64,000 nucleotides of DNA, taken from positions 62,001 to 126,000 of the forward strand of contig NZ_FQXV01000004.1 in the NCBI RefSeq assembly GCF_900130065.1, given 5' to 3'. Under the pieces are notes generated by a model. That model saw nothing but the letters and a program-made list of their open reading frames with translations, ran no database searches and was not told the DNA's origin. Below are positions 23,281-31,113 of the stretch, in pieces. This DNA comes from Sporobacter termitidis DSM 10068 (GTDB taxonomy: Bacteria; Bacillota; Clostridia; Oscillospirales; Oscillospiraceae). The translations under genes were made by a program, and so were the position numbers. Each line of letters opens with the position of its first letter. The first letter of the stretch is position 1.

Positions 23281-25563
23281 ATGAAAAAAATCATCGCAAT
23301 CATCACTGTTTTCCTGCTTCTTTTCACCCTGATTCCACCGGCCCTGGCCGCCGGGGCCGGGACGGCTGTTTACGCCAACACCAGTCAAATTGCCAACAAC
23401 CTGGCATATACGAACACCGTATCGTACATAAACAGCACACAGCGCCAGCAGAGCTACGCGCTCAGCCTGACCGGACAAGGCGACGCTTATCCGATTGTCA
23501 TGGCCGACGACACGATTTACGGCAGCATGACGATCGAACAGCTCGTGAACTATGCCGCGTCCCAGGGCAAAAACGTGCTGGCCGCAGTCAACACGGACTT
23601 CTTTTCCATGAAAACGGGCGTGCCGATGGGGATGGTCGTCGAGAACGGCGTCTATAAATCGAGCCCCGAAGGGAGACCGGCTGTCTCGTTCAAGCCGGAC
23701 GGCAGCGTTTATTTCTCCGACAGCTCCGAGGTGACAATCACCCTGACCAACAACGGCAGCGCCGCCGACCTGACCAACAGCGGCAAGGTCGTGACGCTCA
23801 CGCATTTCAACAAGTACAGAATGGATACGGGCGGGATGTATCTCTTCAGCTCGGCCTTTTCCACCGTCTCGACGCGGACGTCCACGCCGGGCTGGTTCGT
23901 CAAATTCAAAATTCTTGAGGGCGCGCCGTCGGTGAACGGCACGATGACCCTGGAAGTGGCCGACCTGGTTCAGTCCAGCGCCGCTCAGACGATCGGCGAC
24001 GGGTACCTGGTGCTGACGGCAGCCGACCAGTGCGGCTACAGCGAGGAATACACCAAGTTCAAAATCGGCGACCAGGTGACCCTGAACACGGCATGCACCG
24101 ACCCGAATCTTGCCGACTCCGGCTGGGTCACGGGCGGCGGAGATATGCTGATCAAAAACGGCGCCATCACGGATTCGGCCCAGTGGGACAAGAGCATCGC
24201 CGCCAAGAACCCCAGGACGGCTTTCGGCGTCAAGGCGGACGGCACGGTGATCAGCTACGTCATCGACGGGCGCGAGTCGGACAACTCCTCCGGACTTACG
24301 CTTCAGGGCCTTGCCGAGGAAATGCTGCAGCGCGGCTGCGTCCAGGCCGTTAATTTTGACGGCGGCGGCTCCTCGGCCATCAGCATCCGGCTGCCGGGCA
24401 CGGCGGCTCCCGTCGTCGTCAACCACCCGTCGGACGGCTCCAGCAGAAAATGTGCGGAATATCTTCTTTTTGTCACGGACAAGACGTCCGACGGCCTCGT
24501 TACACACCTTAATGTGAATAATGACGGGCCCGTCGTTCTGGCCGGGTCGTCGGTCAATCTGACCTACGGCGCGTCCGACGGCGGTTATACGCCGGCCGCG
24601 GTGCCCGCCGACGTCCAGGTCGTCTCGGGCGGGCTCGGCACGGTCACGGGGGCGACCTACACCGCCGGCCCCACCCACGGCGTCGACACGCTGACGCTCA
24701 CCTCTCCGTCGACGGGCGCGACAGGCGTTGGCACGGTGCACATCATCAATGATCCCACAAATCTGACCGTGACGGCCGGCGGCAGCGCCGTGACGGCGCT
24801 GTCAGTCCGGGCTGGGGACACGGTACAGCTCGGCGCGTCGGCGTCCTACTATGGATTCCCCGTCGTGTCGGACACCTCCGCCACCGTTTACACGATTACC
24901 GGCGATATCGGCACAGTGTCGGCGGACGGGCTGCTCACGGTGGGGAACGCCGTCGGTGCCACCGGCGCCGTCAACGTGCAGATCGGCAGCAAATCCGTCT
25001 CCATTCCCGTCACGGTGACAGGCTTTGCCGACACGGTCGGGCACTGGGCGCAGGATTATATCACCGATCTGGCGAAAAAGGGCATCGTTACCGGCACGAC
25101 GGCGACGACCTTTGAGCCGGACCTGAGCATCCACCGGGGCGACTTCGTCCTGATGCTGTACAGGGCAGCCGGCCAGCCGGCCGCGGGCGGCCCGTTAAGC
25201 TTCACGGACGTGGCGCCGACGGATTATTACGCCAATGCCATCGCCTGGGCGGAGACCAGCCAGATCGCCCAGGGCGATGGGTCGGGCCTCTTTAAGCCGC
25301 AGGACACGCTGACCCGCGAACAGGCCTTCGCGCTCATCTATCGCGCGCTCCCCACGCTGAAAATCCCGTATCAGGACGGGACGGCCGACCTCCTGGACGC
25401 GTTTCAGGATAAAGCCGCCGTATCCGCGTACGCTGTAACGCCGGCGGCGACACTCGTTTCGATGGGCGTCGTCTCGGGCGCCAACGGTTTGCTGATGCCC
25501 GCCAACGGCCTGTCCCGCGGCGAAATGGCAAAGCTTTTGGATGTCGTGCTGACCAAGGCCTAA
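23281..25563 (+). CDS. secreted phosphodiester glycosidase-domain protein with three SLH domains
   Basis: A 760-residue exported protein. The signal peptide is about 1-23 (cleavage near ALA-AG). A phosphodiester glycosidase (NAGPA) domain covers about 60-400, with NTDFFSM, NPRTAFGVKADG and VNFDGGGSSA motifs. A beta-rich linker with Ig-like repeats follows (about 410-575). Three SLH domains from about 580 on (FADTVGHWAQDYI; FTDVAPTDYYANAI; FQDKAAVSAYAV) bind pyruvylated wall polymer. CsaB for that pyruvylation is encoded in the divergent operon. The glycosidase may cut sugar-phosphodiester bonds in wall polymers; the substrate is unknown. Confidence 0.88.
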   Translation: MKKIIAIITVFLLLFTLIPPALAAGAGTAVYANTSQIANNLAYTNTVSYINSTQRQQSYALSLTGQGDAYPIVMADDTIYGSMTIEQLVNYAASQGKNVLAAVNTDFFSMKTGVPMGMVVENGVYKSSPEGRPAVSFKPDGSVYFSDSSEVTITLTNNGSAADLTNSGKVVTLTHFNKYRMDTGGMYLFSSAFSTVSTRTSTPGWFVKFKILEGAPSVNGTMTLEVADLVQSSAAQTIGDGYLVLTAADQCGYSEEYTKFKIGDQVTLNTACTDPNLADSGWVTGGGDMLIKNGAITDSAQWDKSIAAKNPRTAFGVKADGTVISYVIDGRESDNSSGLTLQGLAEEMLQRGCVQAVNFDGGGSSAISIRLPGTAAPVVVNHPSDGSSRKCAEYLLFVTDKTSDGLVTHLNVNNDGPVVLAGSSVNLTYGASDGGYTPAAVPADVQVVSGGLGTVTGATYTAGPTHGVDTLTLTSPSTGATGVGTVHIINDPTNLTVTAGGSAVTALSVRAGDTVQLGASASYYGFPVVSDTSATVYTITGDIGTVSADGLLTVGNAVGATGAVNVQIGSKSVSIPVTVTGFADTVGHWAQDYITDLAKKGIVTGTTATTFEPDLSIHRGDFVLMLYRAAGQPAAGGPLSFTDVAPTDYYANAIAWAETSQIAQGDGSGLFKPQDTLTREQAFALIYRALPTLKIPYQDGTADLLDAFQDKAAVSAYAVTPAATLVSMGVVSGANGLLMPANGLSRGEMAKLLDVVLTKA

Positions 25564-25574
25564 GCCCGGCTGAA

Positions 25575-25672
25575 AACGGGTAGAATTATACAGGCATAGG
25601 TTCGACGGCAATTGCAGATCGCCCCTACGGCGCATTTCGTATGAACGGCGCAGGGGCGATCGGTGTTCGCCG
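25575..25672. repeat. TAGGGGCG-type palindrome upstream of obg
   Basis: GATCGCCCCT (25618-25627) and AGGGGCGATC (25652-25661) form a 10-bp inverted repeat, with partly matching inner arms. Same family as in the gap before the nitroreductase. Confidence 0.6.
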
Positions 25673-25716
25673 GTCGTTCCTTACATACCCATATAAAATT
25701 TGAAGAGGAACACGAT

Positions 25717-26985
25717 ATGTTTGTTGATAAAGCGACGATCCGCGTTAAGGCCGGCGCCGGAGGAAACGGTGCCGTCTCGTTCCACAGGGAGAAATATGTC
25801 CCCGCGGGCGGGCCGGACGGCGGCGACGGGGGCCGCGGCGGCGACGTCGTCCTGAAGACGGACCCCAATATGTCCACGCTGATGGATTTCCGCTACAAAA
25901 GAAAATACGCCGCGTCGAACGGGGTCGACGGCGGCGGCAAGGTCTGCACCGGCAAGGACGGGGAGAGCCTCGTCATCAAGGTGCCCAACGGCACGCTGGT
26001 CCGCGACAAGGAGACTGGCGCGATCATCAAGGACATGACCGGCGTGGAATCCTTTGTCGTCGCCCGCGGCGGCCTGGGCGGCTGGGGAAACAGGCACTTC
26101 GCCACACCCACGCGTCAGGCGCCGCGCTTTGCCAAAAGCGGACTGCCCGGCGAGGACAGGGAAGTGACGCTGGAGCTCAAGCTCCTGGCGGACGTGGGCC
26201 TCGTCGGCTATCCGAACGTGGGCAAGTCCACGCTCCTGTCCGTCGTCTCCAAGGCACACCCGAAAATCGCCGATTACCATTTTACGACCCTGTTCCCGAA
26301 CCTGGGCGTCGTTTATATCGACGAGGGCGTTTCCTTCGTCATGGCGGACATTCCGGGCATTATCGAGGGCGCGTCCGAGGGTGCGGGGCTCGGCCACGAC
26401 TTTCTGCGCCATATCGACAGATGCCGTCTCCTCATTCACGTTGTGGACGCGTCCGGCAGCGAGGGGCGCGACCCCATCGAGGATTTCAAGACGATCAACT
26501 CAGAGCTTCAGCAATACAGCCCGGAGCTTGCCGCGCGGCCGCAGCTGGTGGCGGCGAATAAGACAGATATCGCCGGCGATTCGCCGCAGCTGGACGAGTT
26601 CAGAAAATTCATCAGACAGCAGGGCCTGGAGCTTTTCGAGATATCCGCCGCGACAAATTCCGGCGTCCGCGAGCTCGTCAACGCCGCCGCGGCAAAGCTG
26701 AACCATCTGCCGCCCGTCGTCGTTTACGAGCCGGAGTTCGTCGAAAAGCAGGAGCCGGTTTCCGTGGACGACCTGAAGATCGAGGTCGTCGACGATATCT
26801 GGGTGATCGAGGGGAAGTGGATGGAGCGCCTGGTGCGCAACATCAATTTCTCGGACAACGAATCCATGAGCTTTTTTGACCGTTCGCTCCGCAACGCGGG
26901 CGTTTACGACCGGCTGGAGACCATGGGAATCAAAGAGGGCGATACTGTCAGTATCTATAATCTGGAATTCGACTATACAAAATAG
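25717..26985 (+). CDS. obg: GTPase Obg
   Basis: A 422-residue essential GTPase of ribosome assembly. The glycine-rich Obg fold (about 1-158; GPDGGDGGRGGDVV) is followed by a G domain with GYPNVGKSTLL, DIPGIIEGA and NKTD, then a C-terminal OCT domain. An in-frame start exists at 25663, but FVDKAT is the conserved N-terminus and AGAGG lies before the ATG at 25717. In Bacillus obg follows the sporulation gene spo0B and ribosomal genes; neither is here. A tail repeat follows the stop. Confidence 0.95.
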   Translation: MFVDKATIRVKAGAGGNGAVSFHREKYVPAGGPDGGDGGRGGDVVLKTDPNMSTLMDFRYKRKYAASNGVDGGGKVCTGKDGESLVIKVPNGTLVRDKETGAIIKDMTGVESFVVARGGLGGWGNRHFATPTRQAPRFAKSGLPGEDREVTLELKLLADVGLVGYPNVGKSTLLSVVSKAHPKIADYHFTTLFPNLGVVYIDEGVSFVMADIPGIIEGASEGAGLGHDFLRHIDRCRLLIHVVDASGSEGRDPIEDFKTINSELQQYSPELAARPQLVAANKTDIAGDSPQLDEFRKFIRQQGLELFEISAATNSGVRELVNAAAAKLNHLPPVVVYEPEFVEKQEPVSVDDLKIEVVDDIWVIEGKWMERLVRNINFSDNESMSFFDRSLRNAGVYDRLETMGIKEGDTVSIYNLEFDYTK

Positions 26986-27046
26986 CCCGCCCACCCGCCC
27001 AAGAAAGGTATAGGGGCTCCGCCCCTATGACCCTATTTAGAACGGC
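26986..27046 (+). repeat. post-stop tail repeat after obg
   Basis: CCCGCCCACCCGCCC, then GGTATAGGGGCTCCGCCCCTATGACCC, starting at the base after the TAG. The stem has one more G-C pair than the copies after rsmE and the hydratase, changed on both arms. Confidence 0.75.
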
Positions 27047-27231
27047 GGGGCTTCGCCCCGGACCCCCATTGGGGCTTCGCCCCGGGCTCCTGCGGGGCTT
27101 TGCCCTGGACCCCATCGGGGCTTTGCCCTGGACCCTATCGGGGCTTTGCCCCGACCTCCATCGGGGCTTTGCCGCGGGTTCCATGCAGGGCCTCGTCCCA
27201 GTCTCATGCGAGGCTTTGCCCTGTCACCTGT
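27047..27231 (+). repeat. 23-bp tandem repeat array, eight units
   Basis: Eight head-to-tail units, the first of 24 bp and the other seven of exactly 23 bp, built on GGGGCTTTGCCCTGGACCCCATC. The middle units (27094-27139) are nearly identical and the last two have drifted. Each unit holds a GGGGC-TTT-GCCCC mini-hairpin. The period is not a multiple of three and no gene is seen. It appears to have grown from the GGGGCTTCGCCCC part of the tail repeat. Confidence 0.85.
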
Positions 27232-27403
27232 CATTCCCGCGAAGGCGGGAATCCACACCCCGTAAGGCTCCTTTTTGAAAGGAGCTGTCGCCGCAGGCGG
27301 CTGAGGATTGCCGCCTGTCCCGCGCCCGGCGATCCTCAGGGCGGGGGAGCTTGCTCCCGCCGCGCTTGCGGTGCGACGCGGCACAGGACAGCGCCTAAGA
27401 CCC
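27232..27403. repeat. mixed repeats between the tandem array and the E2-like gene
   Basis: No gene is seen. ATTCCCGCGAAGGCGGGAAT palindrome at 27233-27252 (another copy at 29804-29823), the GGCTCCTTTTTGAAAGGAGC family at 27264-27309, and GGGCGGGGGAGCTTGCTCCCGCC at 27340-27363. Confidence 0.7.
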
Positions 27404-28333
27404 TCACCACGCGTGAACAACCTCCGGCGCGGCGAAAATTTCGTCAAGCTTTTTTATAAATGGTATGACGGCACTGAAATCGGCGGCGCGATGGTCGAAG
27501 GCCAGGCACATCGGCAGGATTTTTCGGATGCCGATGTCTTTACTTCCGTCCTCCTGTACAAAGACGCCGGGCTTTTCCTGGACGGAGCCGAGGCCGATGG
27601 CGAACACCTGGGGCGGAATGATTTCCAGCAGGGCAAAAAAGCCCCGCTGAGCCCTATATAACGAGCCGATGTTTGATACCGTCACCGTGCCGAGCATGAT
27701 ATCCTTTTCGGTCAGCCGGTCTTTTTCCGGGATTTTATAATACGCTTCTTTTTCGGCGCCCTGGAGCCCCTTGACTCTGTATCTGGTGATCTGAGAAGCG
27801 ATAATGCGCCTGAAAATGCTCAGGTTGAATTTCTTGAGCTCGCTGACCGTATCGGCAAAAACCGCCCTGTACAGCATTTCGTCGATATTGGTTTTTCCGA
27901 TTCTCTCCGATAAATCGTGCATATAGGCCGAGATATCGTTGAGGGACATCGCGGCGGCGTTTGGAATTGCCGGCGTGATCATTTTGCCGTCGGGCAGGAG
28001 CCAGGGGACGGACACGTTCATTTCATCTAAAATATGCGTGGTGCCCTCTGATTTTTTGTGATTGTATTCGATGTGGGCGTTGAGCTCCGGGGCGGTCCGC
28101 AGCCCTTCCGTGATCACCTTGAGCATGACGGTGTTGAAGGTTATTTTGTGGCCTTCCGCGCTTCTGTTTTCCGCCAGCTTGAGATACTCGCGGTAAAAAT
28201 CGGTGATGTCAGGCTCGTATATATAGGACACGTGCGGGATGGCCTGCCAGGAAGCCGACGTCATATGCGACACGACGCGCCGCTGCAGGTCAAAGCGCAG
28301 CGATTCCCTGATTTTGATATCTTTATTTTTCAC
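27404..28333 (-). CDS. stand-alone 2-oxoacid dehydrogenase E2-type acyltransferase domain, GTG start
   Basis: A 309-residue protein matching only the catalytic (CAT-fold) domain of dihydrolipoamide acyltransferases. The active-site motif is DHRAAD with His281 and Asp285, close to the family DHRxxDG. TVTVSNIGSLY matches the family's S-N-x-G region. There is no lipoyl domain and no E1-binding domain, and no E1 or E3 gene is in the window. GAGGAG sits six bases before the GTG. It may be a CoA-dependent acyltransferase in another pathway, or act with a separately encoded lipoyl protein. Confidence 0.82.
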   Translation of the reverse strand: MKNKDIKIRESLRFDLQRRVVSHMTSASWQAIPHVSYIYEPDITDFYREYLKLAENRSAEGHKITFNTVMLKVITEGLRTAPELNAHIEYNHKKSEGTTHILDEMNVSVPWLLPDGKMITPAIPNAAAMSLNDISAYMHDLSERIGKTNIDEMLYRAVFADTVSELKKFNLSIFRRIIASQITRYRVKGLQGAEKEAYYKIPEKDRLTEKDIMLGTVTVSNIGSLYRAQRGFFALLEIIPPQVFAIGLGSVQEKPGVFVQEDGSKDIGIRKILPMCLAFDHRAADFSAVIPFIKKLDEIFAAPEVVHAW

Positions 28334-28420
28334 GAACGTCTCCTCATTTCTCCCAGCGGATGTTGAGTATTATGTGAATAATTTCGGTATTATACCATTT
28401 GATATTTAATCATTTATTCA

Positions 28421-28448
28421 TTGCAAATTCAGGCATCTGTGATAAAAT
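28421..28448 (+). promoter_or_regulatory. aminotransferase promoter
   Basis: TTGCAA, a 16-base spacer and TAAAAT, with an upstream TG making an extended -10 (TGATAAAAT). Confidence 0.6.
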
Positions 28449-28489
28449 ACCTCGTTAGAACACACGCAAAACAACAGATTGGAGTTTTG

Positions 28490-29677
28490 ATGATGATATC
28501 GGAGAAAATGATGAAGCTCGCCCAGAACAACAGCGCCATTCGGGCGATGTTTGAAGAGGGGAACAGGCTGGCGGCGCAGTACGGCCGCGAAAACGTCTAT
28601 GATTTCAGCCTGGGCAACCCGAACTTTCCGGCGCCCGCCGCCGTCAAAAAGGCGATCGTCGATGTCCTCGACAGGGAGGACGCCGTCTTTGTCCACGGCT
28701 ACATGTCCAACGCCGGCTACGAGTCGGTGCGCGGCGCGATTGCCGACAGCCTGAACAAAAGGTTCGGCACGGCCTTCGGCGACGGGAATATCATCATGTC
28801 CGTCGGCGCGGCCGGCGGCCTGAACGTGGTGCTGAGGACGCTGTTGAACCCGGGGGACGAGGTCGTCACATTCTCGCCGTATTTTGTGGAGTACGGCAAC
28901 TATGTCCGAAATTACGACGGCGTCCTCGTGGCCGTTCCGGCGAACACCGCGGACTTTCAGCCCGACCCGTCGATGCTCTCCGGTATGATTACCCCGAAGA
29001 CGAAAGCGCTTATCATCAATTCGCCCAACAATCCGACCGGCGTCGTCTACTCGGCGGAATCGATCCGCAAAATTGCCGCCGTCCTCGAGGCCAAGCAGAA
29101 GGAATACGGCACGTCCATTTTCATCATTGCCGACGAGCCGTACCGGGAGCTGGCCTACGACGGTGTCGAGGTCCCGTATCTCACGAAATTCTATAAAAAC
29201 ACCATCGTCTGCTATTCCTGGTCAAAGTCGCTCTCCCTGCCGGGCGAGCGCATCGGCTACATTGTCATCCCCGGCGAGGCGGACGAATACCAGCTTGTCT
29301 TCGACGCGGCCTGTATCGCCACGCGCGTTTTGGGCTTCGTCAACGCGCCGTCCCTCCAGCAGCTGGCCGTAGCGCGGTGTCTGGAGGAGACCACAGACGT
29401 CGGCGCATACGATACGAACAGAAAGCTTCTCTACAAGGGGCTCACCGACTGCGGCTTTACCTGTGCCTTTCCACAGGGGGCATTTTACATGTGGATGAAG
29501 ACGCCGGCGGACGACAGGGAGTTCGCAGGCGCCGCCAAGAAATACAATATCCTTGTGGTGCCCGGCACGTCCTTCGGCTGCCCCGGCTATGTGCGCATCG
29601 CCTACTGCGTGGCGAAGGCGACCATCGAGCGGTCGCTGCCGGCGTTTAAAAAGCTGGCGCAGGAATATGGACTTTAA
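28490..29677 (+). CDS. PLP-dependent class I/II aminotransferase
   Basis: A 395-residue fold-type I aminotransferase. NSPNNPTGV, ADEPYRELAYDG and the lysine motif YSWSKSLSLPGERIGY (PLP Schiff-base lysine in SWSKS) are all present. Two adjacent ATGs (28490, 28493) follow a GGAG site; either may be used. The family converts amino acids and 2-oxo acids, often aspartate or aromatic substrates; specificity is not visible. Single gene with its own promoter, followed by the tail repeat. Confidence 0.9.
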   Translation: MMISEKMMKLAQNNSAIRAMFEEGNRLAAQYGRENVYDFSLGNPNFPAPAAVKKAIVDVLDREDAVFVHGYMSNAGYESVRGAIADSLNKRFGTAFGDGNIIMSVGAAGGLNVVLRTLLNPGDEVVTFSPYFVEYGNYVRNYDGVLVAVPANTADFQPDPSMLSGMITPKTKALIINSPNNPTGVVYSAESIRKIAAVLEAKQKEYGTSIFIIADEPYRELAYDGVEVPYLTKFYKNTIVCYSWSKSLSLPGERIGYIVIPGEADEYQLVFDAACIATRVLGFVNAPSLQQLAVARCLEETTDVGAYDTNRKLLYKGLTDCGFTCAFPQGAFYMWMKTPADDREFAGAAKKYNILVVPGTSFGCPGYVRIAYCVAKATIERSLPAFKKLAQEYGL

Positions 29678-29940
29678 AGCCCGCCCACCCGCCCGATAAA
29701 GGTATAGGGGCTCCGCCCCTATGACCCTGGCTTGGGGCTTCGCCCCGGACCCCTCGGGGCTTTGCCCCGGACTCGTTGAGGCTGCGCGCCATGTTGTATT
29801 GTCATTCCCGCGAAGGCGGGAATCTACGCCCCGTAATCTCAAGGCTCCCTCCTTGAGGGAGCTGTCGGCGAAGCCGGCTGAAGGAGTAAACTTTGCCCCG
29901 CGCCGCACGGCCTCACCGGCGGGGCTTCGCCCCGGACCCC
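29678..29940 (+). repeat. post-stop tail repeat and companion families after the aminotransferase
   Basis: No gene is seen. From the stop: CCCGCCCACCCGCCC, GGTATAGGGGCTCCGCCCCTATGACCC and two GGGGCTTCGCCCC-type hairpins (29733-29772). Then ATTCCCGCGAAGGCGGGAAT (29804-29823) and GGCTCCCTCCTTGAGGGAGC with GTCGGCGAAGCCGGC (29842-29882). The order of families is the same as after obg. Confidence 0.75.
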
Positions 29941-30005
29941 GCATTGCGGCGAGGATGGGCCACGGTCCGCCGGGCGACTATATTATCGATAAGGATCTGA
30001 CGTAA

Positions 30006-31013
30006 ATGGATGAAAAAAAGATCATTCTCTCTGGTATCAAACCCAGCGGGGCGCTGACGCTCGGCTCGTATATCGGCGCGATCAAAAACTGGGTGGAGCT
30101 CTCGGAGACATACGATTGCTATTATATGATGGCCGATCTCCACGCCGTCACCGTGCGCCAGGAGCCGGCGGCGCTGCGGCGGAGGACGCTGGAGCAGATC
30201 GCGCAGTACATCGCCTGCGGGCTGGACCCGGAGAAGAACGTCATCTTCATCCAGAGCCAGGTGCCGGCCCACGCGGAGCTTGCGTGGGTGCTGAACTGCT
30301 ACACGATGTTCGGCGAGCTGTCGCGCATGACCCAGTTCAAGGACAAATCCGCCAAGAATGCCGATAACATCAACGCCGGCCTTTTCACATACCCGGTGCT
30401 GATGGCGGCCGATATTCTCGTTTATCAGGCGGACCTGGTGCCGGTGGGAGAGGATCAGAAGCAGCACGTGGAGCTGACGCGCGACATCGCGGGCAGATTC
30501 AATGGCATCTACGGCGACGTTTTCAAGCTGCCGGAGCCCTTTATCCCGAAGGTCGGCGCCCGGATCATGAGCCTCCAGGAGCCGGCAAACAAGATGTCCA
30601 AATCGGAGACGGACAACGGCGGCTGTATCTGCCTGTTGGATAAGCCGGAGGATGTTATGCGCGCCTTCAAGCGCGCCGTCACCGACAGCGAGACGGAGAT
30701 ACGCTACGACGTCAAAGCGAAGCCCGGCGTGTCGAACCTCCTGCAGATTTACGCCGTGGCGACGGGTAAGACCATCCCGGACGCCGAGGCGGAGTTTTCC
30801 GGCAAAGGCTACGGCGTTTTCAAGCAGGCCGTCGGCGAGGCCGTGGTGGAGCTTTTGCGCCCCGTCCGCGAGGAGGCGGAGCACCTGCTGGCCGATAAGG
30901 CCTATCTTGAAAAGGTCTATACCGAGGGCGCAGAGAAGGCCGCTCGCACGGCGAGTAAAACGCTGAGAAAAGTTTATAAAAAGGTCGGCTTCGTGCAGAA
31001 GTCCGGTCTTTAA
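30006..31013 (+). CDS. trpS: tryptophanyl-tRNA synthetase
   Basis: A 335-residue class I synthetase that charges tRNA-Trp. The HIGH-equivalent is in SGIKPSGALTLGSYIGA and the KMSKS motif is NKMSKSE. PVGEDQKQHVELTRDIA is the usual second-half signature. The ribosome site is weak (AAGGA 11 bases before the ATG). I looked for a T-box leader upstream and found none, so trpS is not under that control here. Confidence 0.95.
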   Translation: MDEKKIILSGIKPSGALTLGSYIGAIKNWVELSETYDCYYMMADLHAVTVRQEPAALRRRTLEQIAQYIACGLDPEKNVIFIQSQVPAHAELAWVLNCYTMFGELSRMTQFKDKSAKNADNINAGLFTYPVLMAADILVYQADLVPVGEDQKQHVELTRDIAGRFNGIYGDVFKLPEPFIPKVGARIMSLQEPANKMSKSETDNGGCICLLDKPEDVMRAFKRAVTDSETEIRYDVKAKPGVSNLLQIYAVATGKTIPDAEAEFSGKGYGVFKQAVGEAVVELLRPVREEAEHLLADKAYLEKVYTEGAEKAARTASKTLRKVYKKVGFVQKSGL

Positions 31014-31113
31014 GTCCATCGGCCGCCGCGTGCCGTAACAGCGGAAACCGCGCCGCGCTTTACCCGCCGCCCGGCCTCGGGCGGACTCCTGCGGCGTGGG
31101 ATATGGAGCAGAT

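Noticed and set aside
23083-24741. A 552-residue antisense frame over the SLH protein gene
   Set aside because: It covers the promoter and signal peptide region of the SLH gene and has shadow-type composition.
27047-27231. Possible CRISPR array
   Set aside because: Units are contiguous 23-bp tandem copies with no unique spacers, and no cas genes are in the window.
29900-30005. T-box leader before trpS
   Set aside because: No T-box core sequence or specifier-type stems are visible; the region is filled with repeat hairpins.
31096-31113. GTG start for the tagO-like gene
   Set aside because: No ribosome site before it; the ATG at 31114 has GGAG at a normal distance.
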